Assembly: GCF_003201815.1 (NCBI RefSeq)
Contig: NZ_QJKB01000002.1
Coordinates: 822,224-872,198, forward strand
Direction of reading: 5' to 3'
Length of the DNA: 49,975 bases
DNA from: Undibacterium pigrum
Lineage (GTDB): Bacteria; Pseudomonadota; Gammaproteobacteria; Burkholderiales; Burkholderiaceae_D
Part shown: piece by piece, positions 15,525-23,978 of the stretch
How positions within the stretch are numbered: position 1 is the stretch's first letter
Layout: each line of letters opens with the position of its first letter
Position numbers and translations under genes: made by a program
Notes under the pieces: model-generated
Told to the model about the DNA's origin: nothing
Seen by the model: only the letters and a program-made list of their open reading frames with translations
Databases searched by the model: none

Positions 15525-16724
15525 ATGCAAGCAAGAAAAAATTTTAAACTCGTCTGTCTGGCCCTGGCAATGACAGGCGCATTCAGCTCTGCCAGCAGCT
15601 TCGCACAGGATCTGAAAATCGCCCTCATTGCAGGCAAGACCGGCGCACTCGAAGCCTACGCCAAGGAAACCGAAACCGGCTTCATGATGGGCCTGGAATA
15701 CCTGACTGGCGGCAAGATGGAAATCAATGGCCGCAAGGTCAAGGTCATCGTCAAGGACGATCAGGGAAAGCCAGATCTTGGCCGCACCATGCTGGCAGAA
15801 GCCTTTGGTGATGACAAGGCAGATATCGCAGTTGGTACCACTTCTTCCGGCTCAGCGGTTGCCATGCTGCCCGTGGCAGAAGAATATAAAAAAGTACTCA
15901 TCGTTGAGCCCGCAGTGGCAGATGCGATTACTGGCGAAAAATGGAACCGCTACATCTTCCGCACCAGTCGCAATTCTACCCAGGATGGCCTGGCTGGTGC
16001 CAGCACCATCAAGGCTGGCGGCAGTATTGCTTTCCTGGCGCAGGATTACGCTTTTGGCCGTGACGGGGTCAAGGCCGCCAAGGATGCACTGGGCACGGTT
16101 GGTGCCAAGGCCAAGGTAGTTCATGAGGAATATGCAGCGCAAAACACCACCGACTTTACAGCTGCTGCGCAACGCATTTTTGATGTGCTCAAAGACAAGC
16201 CAGAGCCGCGCATATTGCAAATCATCTGGTCTGGTGCCAGTCCCATGAACAAGCTGGCTGACATGAAGCCAGAACGTTTTGGCATTACCCTGGCACCTGG
16301 CGGCAATATCCTGCCCATCATGAAAAACTGGAAAACCTATGCAGGTACTCAGGGCGCTATTTATTACTACTACGATTTCCCAAAAAACAAGATAAATGAC
16401 TGGTTTGTGGCTGAGCATAATAAACGCTACAAGGCACCGCCTGACTTCTTTACTGCCGGCGGCTTCGCTGCTGCCAGTGCCGTCTACACAGCCATCAGCA
16501 AAGCTAAATCCACAGATACTGAAAAGCTCATCACGGCCATGGAAGGCATGGAGTTTGATACGCCTAAAGGCAAGATGAATTTCCGCAAGGAAGATCACCA
16601 GGCCATGCAATCCATGTACCATTTCAAGATCAAGAAAGATCAAAAAAATGAATGGGATTTGCTGGAACTGGTCAGGGAAATACCGGCCAGTGATTTGCCA
16701 GTTCCACTCAAGAACAAGCGCTGA
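15525..16724 (+). CDS. ABC transporter substrate-binding protein, Liv/amide type
   Basis: Periplasmic binding protein (type I fold, Peripla_BP_6 family) that delivers a ligand to the LivHM-type permease. With the chosen start it has 399 residues, including a signal peptide of about 27 (MQARKNFKLVCLALAMTGAF...SSFAQ, cleavage after AQ region). The mature part starts DLKIALIAGKTGALEAYAKE and has GRKVKVIVKDDQGKPD and FLAQDYAFGRDG, standard family phrases. I chose the ATG at 15525 because AGGAG lies just upstream and the signal peptide begins there. An earlier in-frame ATG at 15471 would add 18 odd residues. The gene overlaps the ATPase gene by one base. Ligand unknown; the family covers amino acids, amides, urea and aromatic acids. 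Confidence 0.88.
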   Translation: MQARKNFKLVCLALAMTGAFSSASSFAQDLKIALIAGKTGALEAYAKETETGFMMGLEYLTGGKMEINGRKVKVIVKDDQGKPDLGRTMLAEAFGDDKADIAVGTTSSGSAVAMLPVAEEYKKVLIVEPAVADAITGEKWNRYIFRTSRNSTQDGLAGASTIKAGGSIAFLAQDYAFGRDGVKAAKDALGTVGAKAKVVHEEYAAQNTTDFTAAAQRIFDVLKDKPEPRILQIIWSGASPMNKLADMKPERFGITLAPGGNILPIMKNWKTYAGTQGAIYYYYDFPKNKINDWFVAEHNKRYKAPPDFFTAGGFAAASAVYTAISKAKSTDTEKLITAMEGMEFDTPKGKMNFRKEDHQAMQSMYHFKIKKDQKNEWDLLELVREIPASDLPVPLKNKR

Positions 16725-17524
16725 TGATGGCAGGCGAAGCTATGAGTGCTGCACCCTCGCTATGTACCCGCGAGCTGAGTATCAGGTTTGGCGGCCATGT
16801 GGCCGTCAACCAGGTTACGGCAGACTTTTATCCCGGTACCCTGACTGTCATCGTTGGCCCTAATGGTGCAGGTAAAACTACTTACTTCAACTTGATATCT
16901 GGGCAACTGCCTGCCAGTGCGGGTAGCGTGCATTTGTTTGGTGTGGATATTACAGCCAAGGGTGCGGCTGAACGTACGCGCAGGGGCATAGGCCGGGCAT
17001 TTCAGTTGACCAATCTCTTTCCGAATTTGTCCGTCATGGAAAATGTCAGGCTGGCAGTACAGAGCAGGGCAGGCCTGGGTTTGAATATTTTTTCTCTATG
17101 GTCATCCCATGCCAGCCTGTTAAAGCGGGCAGAACATTATCTCGATAAGGTTGCGCTGGCAGACCGTAGGTCAGACAAGGTATCTGCATTGTCACATGGT
17201 GACAAGCGTAAATTGGAAGTTGCGATCCTGCTGGCACTGGAACCAGAAATCATGATGTTCGATGAACCCACGGCAGGCATGAGTGTCGATGAAGTGCCGG
17301 TAGTGCTGGACCTGATTCATCAGGTCAAGGCAGAGCGCAAGAAAACCATCTTGCTGGTTGAGCACAAGATGGATGTCGTGCGTTCACTGGCTGATCGCAT
17401 CATCGTCTTGCATAATGGTGCGCTGGTGGCTGATGGTGAACCGGTCAGCGTCATGGCATCAGCCATCGTGCAGGAAGCTTATCTGGGCGTTGCCCCGGAA
17501 ACCAGGGAAGAGCAACATGTCTGA
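16724..17524 (+). CDS. livG: Liv-type ABC transporter ATPase (LivG-like)
   Basis: Cytoplasmic ATPase of a branched-chain-amino-acid-type ABC importer. The 266-residue protein has Walker A GPNGAGKTT (about 44-52), the Q-loop FQLTNLFPNL, the signature-position LSHGDKRKLE in place of LSGGQ, Walker B IMMFDEPTAGM and a switch His in LVEHKMD. The SHGDKR signature and the long insert between Q-loop and signature mark the LivG subgroup. The first ATG overlaps the upstream stop (TGATG); an in-frame ATG at 16742 is an alternative. It works with the LivF-like gene that overlaps its 3' end by 8 bases. Confidence 0.92.
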   Translation: MMAGEAMSAAPSLCTRELSIRFGGHVAVNQVTADFYPGTLTVIVGPNGAGKTTYFNLISGQLPASAGSVHLFGVDITAKGAAERTRRGIGRAFQLTNLFPNLSVMENVRLAVQSRAGLGLNIFSLWSSHASLLKRAEHYLDKVALADRRSDKVSALSHGDKRKLEVAILLALEPEIMMFDEPTAGMSVDEVPVVLDLIHQVKAERKKTILLVEHKMDVVRSLADRIIVLHNGALVADGEPVSVMASAIVQEAYLGVAPETREEQHV

Positions 17525-18242
17525 CACCATACTGACATTGGCTGGTGTACACACCCATATCGGTGAATACCATATCCTGCAAGGTGTGGACATGCAGGTG
17601 CCACGCGGTGGCCTCTCGGTTTTGCTTGGCCGCAATGGTGCAGGCAAGACCACGACCCTGCGTACCATCATGGGCCTGTGGAAAGCCAGCAAGGGCAAGA
17701 TACATTTCGATGGCCGCGATATCACTGCCATGGCAACGCCAGATATCGCCCAACTGGGCATTGCCTATGTACCAGAAAGCATGGCGATATTCTCAGACCT
17801 GACAGTCAAGGAAAACCTGCTGCTGGCTGCACGCAATGGCCCGCTTGATAATAGCCGCGTTGAATGGATATGCGGCTTTTTTCCGGCATTGAAAAAATTC
17901 TGGAACTACCCGGCAGGTAATTTGTCCGGTGGCCAAAAGCAAATGGTTGCGATTGCCCGCGCCATCGTCGAACCGCGCAAATTAATATTGGTGGATGAAC
18001 CGACCAAGGGTCTGGCACCTGCCATCATCCTTAGCCTCATGGCTGCCTTCAATGAATTGAAAGCCAGCGACACCACCATCTTGCTGGTCGAGCAGAATTT
18101 CAATTTCGTGCGCAAGCTGGGCGATACGGTGGCCGTCATGGATGATGGCCGTGTCGTCCATACCGGTGGCATGCAGGCACTGGCCGAAGACAATGACCTG
18201 CAACAGCATTTGCTGGGCCTGTCACTGGCAGCGCATCAATAA
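17517..18242 (+). CDS. livF: Liv-type ABC transporter ATPase (LivF-like)
   Basis: Second ATPase of the importer, 241 residues from the ATG at 17517 (MSDTILTLAGVHTHIG). It has Walker A GRNGAGKTT (about 39-47), the LivF-type phrase IAYVPESMAIFSDLTVKENL, signature LSGGQKQMVAIARA, Walker B LILVDEPTKGLAP and LVEQNF in place of a switch-His motif (Gln at that position, normal for LivF). The start is supported by GGGAAGAG just upstream, and it overlaps livG by 8 bases. A longer reading from 17358 is not supported because the added residues match nothing. The 3' end lies 16 bases before livH. Confidence 0.93.
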   Translation: MSDTILTLAGVHTHIGEYHILQGVDMQVPRGGLSVLLGRNGAGKTTTLRTIMGLWKASKGKIHFDGRDITAMATPDIAQLGIAYVPESMAIFSDLTVKENLLLAARNGPLDNSRVEWICGFFPALKKFWNYPAGNLSGGQKQMVAIARAIVEPRKLILVDEPTKGLAPAIILSLMAAFNELKASDTTILLVEQNFNFVRKLGDTVAVMDDGRVVHTGGMQALAEDNDLQQHLLGLSLAAHQ

Positions 18243-18258
18243 AGCAAGAGGAAGAATA

Positions 18259-19290
18259 ATGACAGATACTGTTCTGGATAATACCGCCAAGCCAGAAGTC
18301 GCCAGCCTGCCGACAGCGCCACGCGATATCTGGCCGCTGATACTCGTGCCAGCCCTGGCCTTGCTGATGCTGCCGCTGGTCGGCAGCTTTCCAACCTGGA
18401 TCACCCTGACCGTCGCTGGCCTGGCCATGGGCATGATGATCTTTATCATGGCCAGTGGCCTGACCCTGATCTTTGGCTTGATGGATGTATTGAATTTTGG
18501 ACACGGTGCTTTTGTGTCCGTTGGTGCCTTTGTCGCCACGCTGGTGTTATTACCCATGCATGGCTGGATGGAGGCGGATTCATTGCTCATGAACCTGGCA
18601 GCACTGGGCCTGGCTATCCTGCTGGCGATGCTGGCAACCGGCTTACTGGGCTGGGCTTTCGAGCGTGTCATCATCATGCCTGTATATGGCCAGCATCTGA
18701 AGCAAATCCTCATCACCATGGGCGGCATGATCGTTGCCGAACAAATGATCAATGTCATCTGGGGTGCAGAGCAAATCCCGCTGCCGCTGCCGACCAGCTT
18801 GCGCGGTTCCATCCTGCTCGGTGATGCCGCCATAGAAAAATACCGTCTGATCGCCGTCGTGGTTGGCTTACTGGTATTCATCGCGATGTTCCTGGTGCTG
18901 AACCGCAGCAAGCTGGGTTTGCTGATACGTGCCGGGGTAGAAAATGGCGAGATGGTGGAAGCACTCGGTTATCGCATACGCAGACTGTTCGTGCTGGTGT
19001 TTGCTGCCGGTTCGGCCCTGGCTGGCCTTGGCGGTGTCATGTGGGGCTTATACAAAGAGAGCCTGACTGCAGCCATGGGCGGTGACATCATGGTCATGGT
19101 GTTTATCGTCATCATCATCGGTGGCCTGGGTTCGGTAGGTGGCTGTTTTATCGGTGCCCTGCTGATGGCGCTGGTCGCCAATTACGCCGGTTTCCTGGTG
19201 CCAAAACTGGCGCTGGTGTCGAATATCCTGCTGATGATCGCCGTGCTGCTGTGGCGCCCGACGGGCTTGTACACTGTGGTAAGGCGTTAA
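18259..19290 (+). CDS. livH: Liv-type ABC transporter permease (LivH-like)
   Basis: Inner-membrane permease subunit, 343 residues, with about eight hydrophobic segments. Family motifs are LTLIFGLMDVLNFGHGAFVSVGAF (about residues 70-93) and GLGGVMWGLYKESL, and the cytoplasmic EAA-like loop with NGEMVEALGYRIRRLFVLVFAAGSALAGLGG. The start at 18259 (MTDTVLDN) follows AGAGGAAG by about 6 nt. An upstream in-frame ATG at 18142 lies inside livF and is less likely. It is followed 3 bases later by livM. A short N-terminal extension of about 45 residues before the first membrane helix is longer than in classic LivH. Confidence 0.92.
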   Translation: MTDTVLDNTAKPEVASLPTAPRDIWPLILVPALALLMLPLVGSFPTWITLTVAGLAMGMMIFIMASGLTLIFGLMDVLNFGHGAFVSVGAFVATLVLLPMHGWMEADSLLMNLAALGLAILLAMLATGLLGWAFERVIIMPVYGQHLKQILITMGGMIVAEQMINVIWGAEQIPLPLPTSLRGSILLGDAAIEKYRLIAVVVGLLVFIAMFLVLNRSKLGLLIRAGVENGEMVEALGYRIRRLFVLVFAAGSALAGLGGVMWGLYKESLTAAMGGDIMVMVFIVIIIGGLGSVGGCFIGALLMALVANYAGFLVPKLALVSNILLMIAVLLWRPTGLYTVVRR

Positions 19291-19293
19291 GAC

Positions 19294-20367
19294 ATGAATG
19301 CAATGAAACAAATCCTGTCGGATGATTTTCCGCGTAACCGCTGGCTGGGGCTGATCCTGGTGGCGATATTTTTTGGGCTGGCTTTTGCCCCCTTCATCAC
19401 CAGCGGCGCACGGCCTTTGAACACCGCTGCCACCATTTGTGTTTACATCGTTCTGGTAGCATCGTATGACCTGTTACTCGGTTATACCGGCATAGTCTCA
19501 TTTGCCCACACCATGTTTTTTGGCATAGGTGCCTATGGTATAGGTCTGGCACTCGCCAGTGGCACGCCATCGTGGGGACTGGCTGCTGTGGGCATGCTGG
19601 CAGCATTATTGGTGACGCTGGTACTGGCCCTGATCGTCGGCCTGTTTGCCTTGCGTGTAAGGGCAATTTTCTATGCCATGATCACGCTGGCGGTGGCTTC
19701 ATCCTTTGCTGTGCTGGCATCGCAATTATCAGATTTTACGGGTGGCGAAGACGGCAAGACTTTCAGCGTGCCTGCTTTGCTGTCACCTGCTTATCGCTTG
19801 TTTGAAGCCGAGATATTTGGCCGCGTTGTCGATGGCAAGGTGATTACCTATTACATTGTATTCATAAGCTGCGCCCTGTTATTCCTGTTCTTGCTGCGCG
19901 TCGTCAATTCGCCTTTTGGCCGTGTCTTGCAGGCGATACGCGAAAATGATTTTCGTGCCGAGGCCCTGGGTTACCGCACCGTGTATTACCGCATCCTGGC
20001 GAATTGCATTGCTGCGCTGGTTGCAGCAATGGCGGGCGCCTTGATGGCCTTGTGGCTGCGTTATGTCGGGCCCAAGACCATGCTGAGTTTTGAAGTCATG
20101 ACAGACATTTTATTGATCGTCGTGATAGGTGGTATGGGGACCATGTATGGGGCAGTGGTGGGGGCGACCTTGTTCATACTGGCGCAGAATTATCTGAAGA
20201 GTTTGATGGCTGTGGCATCGTCGTCTCTGGCGGATGTGCCGTTGCTGGCGAGTGCCTTGCATCCGGATCGGTGGATGTTGTGGTTGGGGGTATTGTTTGT
20301 GGTGTCGATTTATTTTTTTCCGGTGGGGATAGTGGGGAAATTGAGAGGTAGTGGGAAGAGGGATTGA
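19294..20367 (+). CDS. livM: Liv-type ABC transporter permease (LivM-like)
   Basis: Second inner-membrane permease subunit, 357 residues with about nine hydrophobic stretches. The family phrase YDLLLGYTGIVSFAHTMFFGIGAYG is at about residues 54-78, and the cytoplasmic coupling loop has GRVLQAIRENDFRAEALGYRTVYYRILAN. It completes the importer and is the last gene of the TonB-hydrolase-Liv operon. The final ~80 codons are unusually rich in G and T third positions (GTTGGGGGTATTG..., TTTTTTTCCGG), unlike the gene body. No strong terminator follows; a repeat cluster starts at about 20411. Confidence 0.92.
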   Translation: MNAMKQILSDDFPRNRWLGLILVAIFFGLAFAPFITSGARPLNTAATICVYIVLVASYDLLLGYTGIVSFAHTMFFGIGAYGIGLALASGTPSWGLAAVGMLAALLVTLVLALIVGLFALRVRAIFYAMITLAVASSFAVLASQLSDFTGGEDGKTFSVPALLSPAYRLFEAEIFGRVVDGKVITYYIVFISCALLFLFLLRVVNSPFGRVLQAIRENDFRAEALGYRTVYYRILANCIAALVAAMAGALMALWLRYVGPKTMLSFEVMTDILLIVVIGGMGTMYGAVVGATLFILAQNYLKSLMAVASSSLADVPLLASALHPDRWMLWLGVLFVVSIYFFPVGIVGKLRGSGKRD

Positions 20368-20410
20368 TTAATCGCGTGGTATGTCGATAAGCGGTAATCA
20401 ATATGCTGTC

Positions 20411-20682
20411 GCTCCAGCGCAGGCTGGAGCCTAGTGGCGTTCGTTGCATTGCCGTACTTTGATTCAAACGATTGCCCTTCGTAGAACCAGGCCGGGTCTC
20501 GGCCCGGCGGCCGAATCCCTTTCTTTGCTTCGCCAAAGAAAGGAATCAAAGAAAGGCGACCCAGGCGTAGCCGCCCCCTGAAGGGGGTTCCCGTTTGTGC
20601 AGTACAAAAAATGGGAAGGCCCGAAACTCGCTTCGCTCAAACAGCGGTCTTTCTTAATCCATTTTCTGTACAGCACAAACGG
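20411..20682. repeat. mosaic of inverted repeats in the spacer after livM
   Basis: Several hairpin-forming pieces lie in a row. GCTCCAGC-gcag-GCTGGAGC is at 20411-20430. CTTTCTTTG-cttcgc-CAAAGAAAG is at 20519-20542. Near 20571-20588 there is CCCCTGAAGGGG. A longer imperfect pair CCGTTTGTGCAGTACAAAAAATGG (20591-20614) is answered by the inverted copy at 20659-20682 with three mismatches. The CAAAGAAAG...GGCGACC phrase resembles short repeats dispersed in many proteobacterial genomes. No gene is supported in this stretch. Confidence 0.65.
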
Positions 20683-20713
20683 CGTCTACACATGGGAACT
20701 GCGAAAAGTCAAA

Positions 20714-20755
20714 AGCAACGTCAAACCCAACAGCAACGTCAAACCCAACAGCAAC
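20714..20755. repeat. 18-bp tandem repeat, 2.3 copies
   Basis: AGCAACGTCAAACCCAAC occurs twice in exact tandem (20714-20731, 20732-20749) plus six bases of a third copy. It lies in the same spacer, about 95 bases before the end of the acetyltransferase gene. The short reading frame across it is low in complexity and is not called as a gene. Confidence 0.8.
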
Positions 20756-20850
20756 ACCACCGCTCTACGTAATTTTATCCCTTAGCTTTTTGCAAGCGGC
20801 AGGCCATCTGCGTACTCCCCATACAAAGCCTGGCCTGCCGTCCTTGCAAA

Positions 20851-21420
20851 TCAGCGGCTATCCTGTTTCGAACCAAACTCCCTGTCCAGCAAGGAATAGC
20901 ATTTAAGATCAATATAGCGTCCATGCTTGTATTCGCACTCACGCAAGACACCTTCGAGCTGGAAACCCAGTTTTTCTATCAAACGCCAGCTTGCTATGTT
21001 TTCTGGCTCAACCATGGCTTGCAAGCGGTGCAGGCCGAGGTGTTTAAAGCAGTGATTAATGATGACATTCATGCATTCAGGTATCACAGCCTTGCCCCAG
21101 TGGTCGGGCGAAAGCCAGAAGCCGGTTTCGGCACAATGGTGTTCCTGTTCCCATTCATGCAGGCCGCAAGTGCCTATCAATTGTTCAGGTTTCTCTTTGC
21201 TGCAAATGCCCCACCACAGGCCTGTGCCGTCCAGCCACACCTGTTCATACCAGTCCATTTGCTCCTGGCTTGATGCCAGGGTGTCATAGCTGATGCCATA
21301 ATATTCAGTGACGCGCGGGTCGGATAAACCACGAAAAACGGCGGGCATATCGGCAGCGACGATGCGGCGTAGTTGATAGTTTGCGGTCTCAAGCACAGGG
21401 AAGGGTTTGGTTTCAGACAT
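20851..21420 (-). CDS. GNAT-family N-acetyltransferase, RimJ/RimL type
   Basis: A 189-residue acetyltransferase that would use acetyl-CoA to modify an amino group, perhaps a protein N-terminus or a small molecule. It has the RimJ-like layout: an opening strand (NYQLRRIVAADMPAVFRGLSDPRVTEYYG), then GTCGLHEW and FWLSPDHWGKAVIPECMNVIINHCF, the latter standing where the acetyl-CoA pyrophosphate loop lies. AMVEPENIASWRLIEKLGFQLEGVLRECEY closes the family signature. The start MSETKPF at 21420 is preferred; the reading frame stays open to 21474, but that adds residues unlike the family. It stands alone between repeats and the DUF4272 gene. Confidence 0.88.
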   Translation of the reverse strand: MSETKPFPVLETANYQLRRIVAADMPAVFRGLSDPRVTEYYGISYDTLASSQEQMDWYEQVWLDGTGLWWGICSKEKPEQLIGTCGLHEWEQEHHCAETGFWLSPDHWGKAVIPECMNVIINHCFKHLGLHRLQAMVEPENIASWRLIEKLGFQLEGVLRECEYKHGRYIDLKCYSLLDREFGSKQDSR

Positions 21421-21573
21421 ATAAGCTTTGCAATAACAGGTAACAATCAGACATTCTAATGCTTGTAGAAGCATGGGGTTGCGCTGTTCTGCAACTCCTT
21501 AACTGAGCAAAATCTGGGATAATCCGTCTGCTCGCTATCAGCGAGTGAATTGATTAACAATATTGAAGAAATA

Positions 21574-22221
21574 ATGAGCCCAGAGCAACGCAAAGAAGCT
21601 TCCGAACTGGAATTGCATAAACGTGGTATCCGCATCAATGTGCAATTGCATGTGATTGAGTCTGATGAAGAAGTGGAACTGCGCACGCCTGTGGAATTGA
21701 TGCAGCGCATGCTGGTCTTGTGGGTGGTGACTGCAGTAGCTGCTGGTGGTGATGTTGCACACTATCGCTCGTATCTGGAGACGCATGGTCTGAAGGCCTG
21801 TTTGTCAGCGCAGGAGCAGGCATTTTTGTTTGCTGATGACATCACTGAAGAATTGCGTACACAATTTCTGCAAAGGCAGGAAGCACTGTATTTCCTCGCC
21901 TGGGCTGCGGGTTTAACCGACAAGCTGGCGGTTCCTACACAAGCAGCTAACCTCAAGCAAATCCTGAAATTATTTCCGCATGCAATGGAAGCACCCGAGC
22001 GTTTGCAGGCAGCCCTGAAGCCGCGTCGCAAAGGGCAAGTGCTGGACTGGTCGGATCTATTGTACCGTCTGCACTGGGCAGTTCGTCATGCGCATATTAC
22101 TGGCCGCGATGCACCGGGTAATCTGAATGCAGATGCGGTGCGCGAATGGCATCAGGCAGCCAACTGGCTGTGTCAGTATGAAGAAGAAAATGACTGGGAC
22201 AAGGTCAGTACCGAAACTTGA
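21574..22221 (+). CDS. DUF4272-domain protein of unknown function
   Basis: A 215-residue cytoplasmic protein without signal peptide or membrane segment. It fits the DUF4272 pattern: ELELHKRGIRINVQL near the start, ELRTPVELMQRMLVLWVV in the first third, FLQRQEALYFLAWAAGLTDKLAVPTQ in the middle, and a final half rich in Trp, His and Arg (DLLYRLHWAVRHAHITGR). The start is uncertain. The ATG at 21574 is chosen; a TTG at 21550 in the same frame would add eight residues, and neither has a strong ribosome binding site. It stands 21 bases from the convergent LysR gene. No function is known for the family. Confidence 0.7.
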   Translation: MSPEQRKEASELELHKRGIRINVQLHVIESDEEVELRTPVELMQRMLVLWVVTAVAAGGDVAHYRSYLETHGLKACLSAQEQAFLFADDITEELRTQFLQRQEALYFLAWAAGLTDKLAVPTQAANLKQILKLFPHAMEAPERLQAALKPRRKGQVLDWSDLLYRLHWAVRHAHITGRDAPGNLNADAVREWHQAANWLCQYEEENDWDKVSTET

Positions 22222-22242
22222 ATCAGCTCAGTGAAAAAATAG

Positions 22243-23205
22243 TCAGAAAGACTTGATACTTATACGTCCAGTCTTGCAATCATTGACTTCTTCCAGCATC
22301 TTCTGGCAGCGCGGGCCTGAGAATTCAGCCTGCAGGGCGTCGAGAAAAACCCGTGTTCTGGCTGGCATCAGACGGCGTCCCGGGAATACTGCCCAGACAG
22401 TGACTTCAGGTAGTTTCCAGTCTTCCAGCAAGGGTACCAGTTCACCCTTGTGCACATGCTGACCGGCAAAGTGGTCCGCCAGCATGGTGATGCCTTTGCC
22501 GCGTACTGCCAGGCGCGTCAGCAATTCCGGTGAGTTGGCACTGGCCCGGCCAGGGGGTATGCCTTCCCAGACTGCGCCATCTTTTTCCATGCGCCAGACC
22601 GAGGCTTCGCCATTGCGGGTATTCAGTCGCAGGCAGTCGTGTTCCATCAAGGCTTCTGGCTCTGCTGGCGCACCATGCAGTTTCAGGTAGGCAGGTGACG
22701 CGTACAAACCCACACTGAAACGTACCAGCCCACGGGCCGCGAGTGAGGCATCGTCCGGCAAGTCGCCAACGCGTATGGCCACATCAAAATTCTCACCGAT
22801 CAAATCCACCCGGCGCGGTGACAGATCCAGTTCCAGGTTCACCGCAGGGTATTTGCTGATAAAATCAGATAACAACTCACCCATCTGATGATTACCAAAA
22901 TCGCCAGGCATGGATACTTTCAGCTTGCCATTCGGTTCCACCTGCCTGTGCTGGGTCAGGGCCAGCGTGGCATTCACTTCTTCCTGCACATGTTGGGCAT
23001 GCAGCAAGACATTCTGACCCAGGTCAGTCACCGTCAGCTTGCGGGTAGTGCGCAAGATCAGGCGTTCGCCTAGCTGGGCTTCAAGGGCAGATATACGGCG
23101 TGACAAGGTCGATTTGGGTACGCCCAGCTTCTCTGCCGCCTTGCTGAAGCTGCCTTCTTCAACCACGCGGGCAAATAGCAAAAGGTCATTGGCTTCGAGG
23201 GTCAT
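22243..23205 (-). CDS. LysR-family regulator, CrgA-like, divergent from azoreductase
   Basis: A 320-residue LTTR of the AaeR/CrgA-like subgroup. The helix-turn-helix covers residues ~5-63 (DLLLFARVVEEGSFSKAAEKLGVPKSTLSRRISALEAQLG). The effector domain has the PNGKLKVSMPGDFG opening and AIRVGDLPDDASLAARGL. The C-terminal ~25 residues, with two Cys (RCQKMLEEVNDCKTG), are a modest extension. It is divergent from the azoreductase-pirin-DoxX set, a pairing often seen in Burkholderiales. The spacer carries two TTTTTGGAACRAT copies, candidate operators. Regulators of this subgroup often sense quinones or other electrophiles; that is inference here. Confidence 0.9.
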   Translation of the reverse strand: MTLEANDLLLFARVVEEGSFSKAAEKLGVPKSTLSRRISALEAQLGERLILRTTRKLTVTDLGQNVLLHAQHVQEEVNATLALTQHRQVEPNGKLKVSMPGDFGNHQMGELLSDFISKYPAVNLELDLSPRRVDLIGENFDVAIRVGDLPDDASLAARGLVRFSVGLYASPAYLKLHGAPAEPEALMEHDCLRLNTRNGEASVWRMEKDGAVWEGIPPGRASANSPELLTRLAVRGKGITMLADHFAGQHVHKGELVPLLEDWKLPEVTVWAVFPGRRLMPARTRVFLDALQAEFSGPRCQKMLEEVNDCKTGRISIKSF

Positions 23206-23231
23206 GATCCTGCCTCCATACTATTTTCCTA

Positions 23232-23285
23232 TTTTTGGAACAATGATATCCATTTTAACGCCTTCCGGATTGTTTTTGGAACGAT
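23232..23285. promoter_or_regulatory. pair of TTTTTGGAACRAT direct repeats, candidate LysR operators
   Basis: TTTTTGGAACAAT (23232-23244) and TTTTTGGAACGAT (23273-23285) differ by one base. They are spaced 41 bp apart, about four helical turns. They lie between the LysR start (23205) and the azoreductase start (23326). Some LTTRs of this subgroup bind GGAAC/GTTCC-type sites. Confidence 0.55.
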
Positions 23286-23325
23286 TAAAGTACGTCCATC
23301 AAACTTTATCTGAAAGGAACACAAA

Positions 23326-23928
23326 ATGAACATCCTGCAAATCAACTCCAGCGCCCGTGCCCAAGCTTCTCATTCCACTCAACTGGCAAATAGCCTGGTT
23401 GAGGCTTTACTGGAAACATCTTCCGGTGCCACCGTGAATGTACGTGATCTGGGTAGCAATCCTCACCCCATACTTGATGAAACAGCACTGCAAGCCCTGT
23501 TCACCCCGGCAGACCAGCGCACGACAGAACAGCAAGCACGTGTTGCCCTGGATGATGCCCTGATTGCAGAAATCCAGTCCGCAGATGTAGTCGTACTCGG
23601 CGCACCGATGTACAACTTTGGTATCTCGGCCCAATTGAAAAACTGGATAGATGCGATTTCCCGCGCCCAGGTGACTTTCCGCTATACCGCCAATGGCCCT
23701 GAAGGCCTGTTGACTGGCAAGAAAGTGTATGTGGTACTGACACGTGGCGGCCTGTATCGCAATACGCCAAACGACACGCAAATGCCTTACCTGAAAACCT
23801 TCTTTGGCTTCCTGGGCATGACCGATGTAGAGTTTGTCTACGCAGAAGGTCTGGCCATGGGCCCGGATGCAGAAAAAGCATCTCTGGCTTCAGCACACCA
23901 GCAAATTAATGATTTACTGCCTGCTTAA
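23326..23928 (+). CDS. azoR: FMN-dependent NADH-azoreductase
   Basis: Flavodoxin-fold quinone/azo reductase of 200 residues that uses NADH and FMN for two-electron reductions, usually to protect against quinone stress. Motifs are [21 protein letters not shown] (FMN phosphate loop, residues 1-21), [21 protein letters not shown] (about 93-113), and [13 protein letters not shown] with [18 protein letters not shown] near the end. Length matches AzoR. AAAGGAACAC precedes the ATG. It is the first gene of a short operon with the pirin gene, under the divergent LysR gene. Confidence 0.94.
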   Translation: MNILQINSSARAQASHSTQLANSLVEALLETSSGATVNVRDLGSNPHPILDETALQALFTPADQRTTEQQARVALDDALIAEIQSADVVVLGAPMYNFGISAQLKNWIDAISRAQVTFRYTANGPEGLLTGKKVYVVLTRGGLYRNTPNDTQMPYLKTFFGFLGMTDVEFVYAEGLAMGPDAEKASLASAHQQINDLLPA

Positions 23929-23978
23929 TCGACAACTAACCGACAACATTAACGGGCCAATTACGAGGACGACGGATC

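Noticed and set aside
20597..20785. 62-codon plus-strand frame through the tandem repeat (NVKPNS repeats)
   Set aside because: Low-complexity product of the 18-bp repeat and inverted repeats; no start signals.
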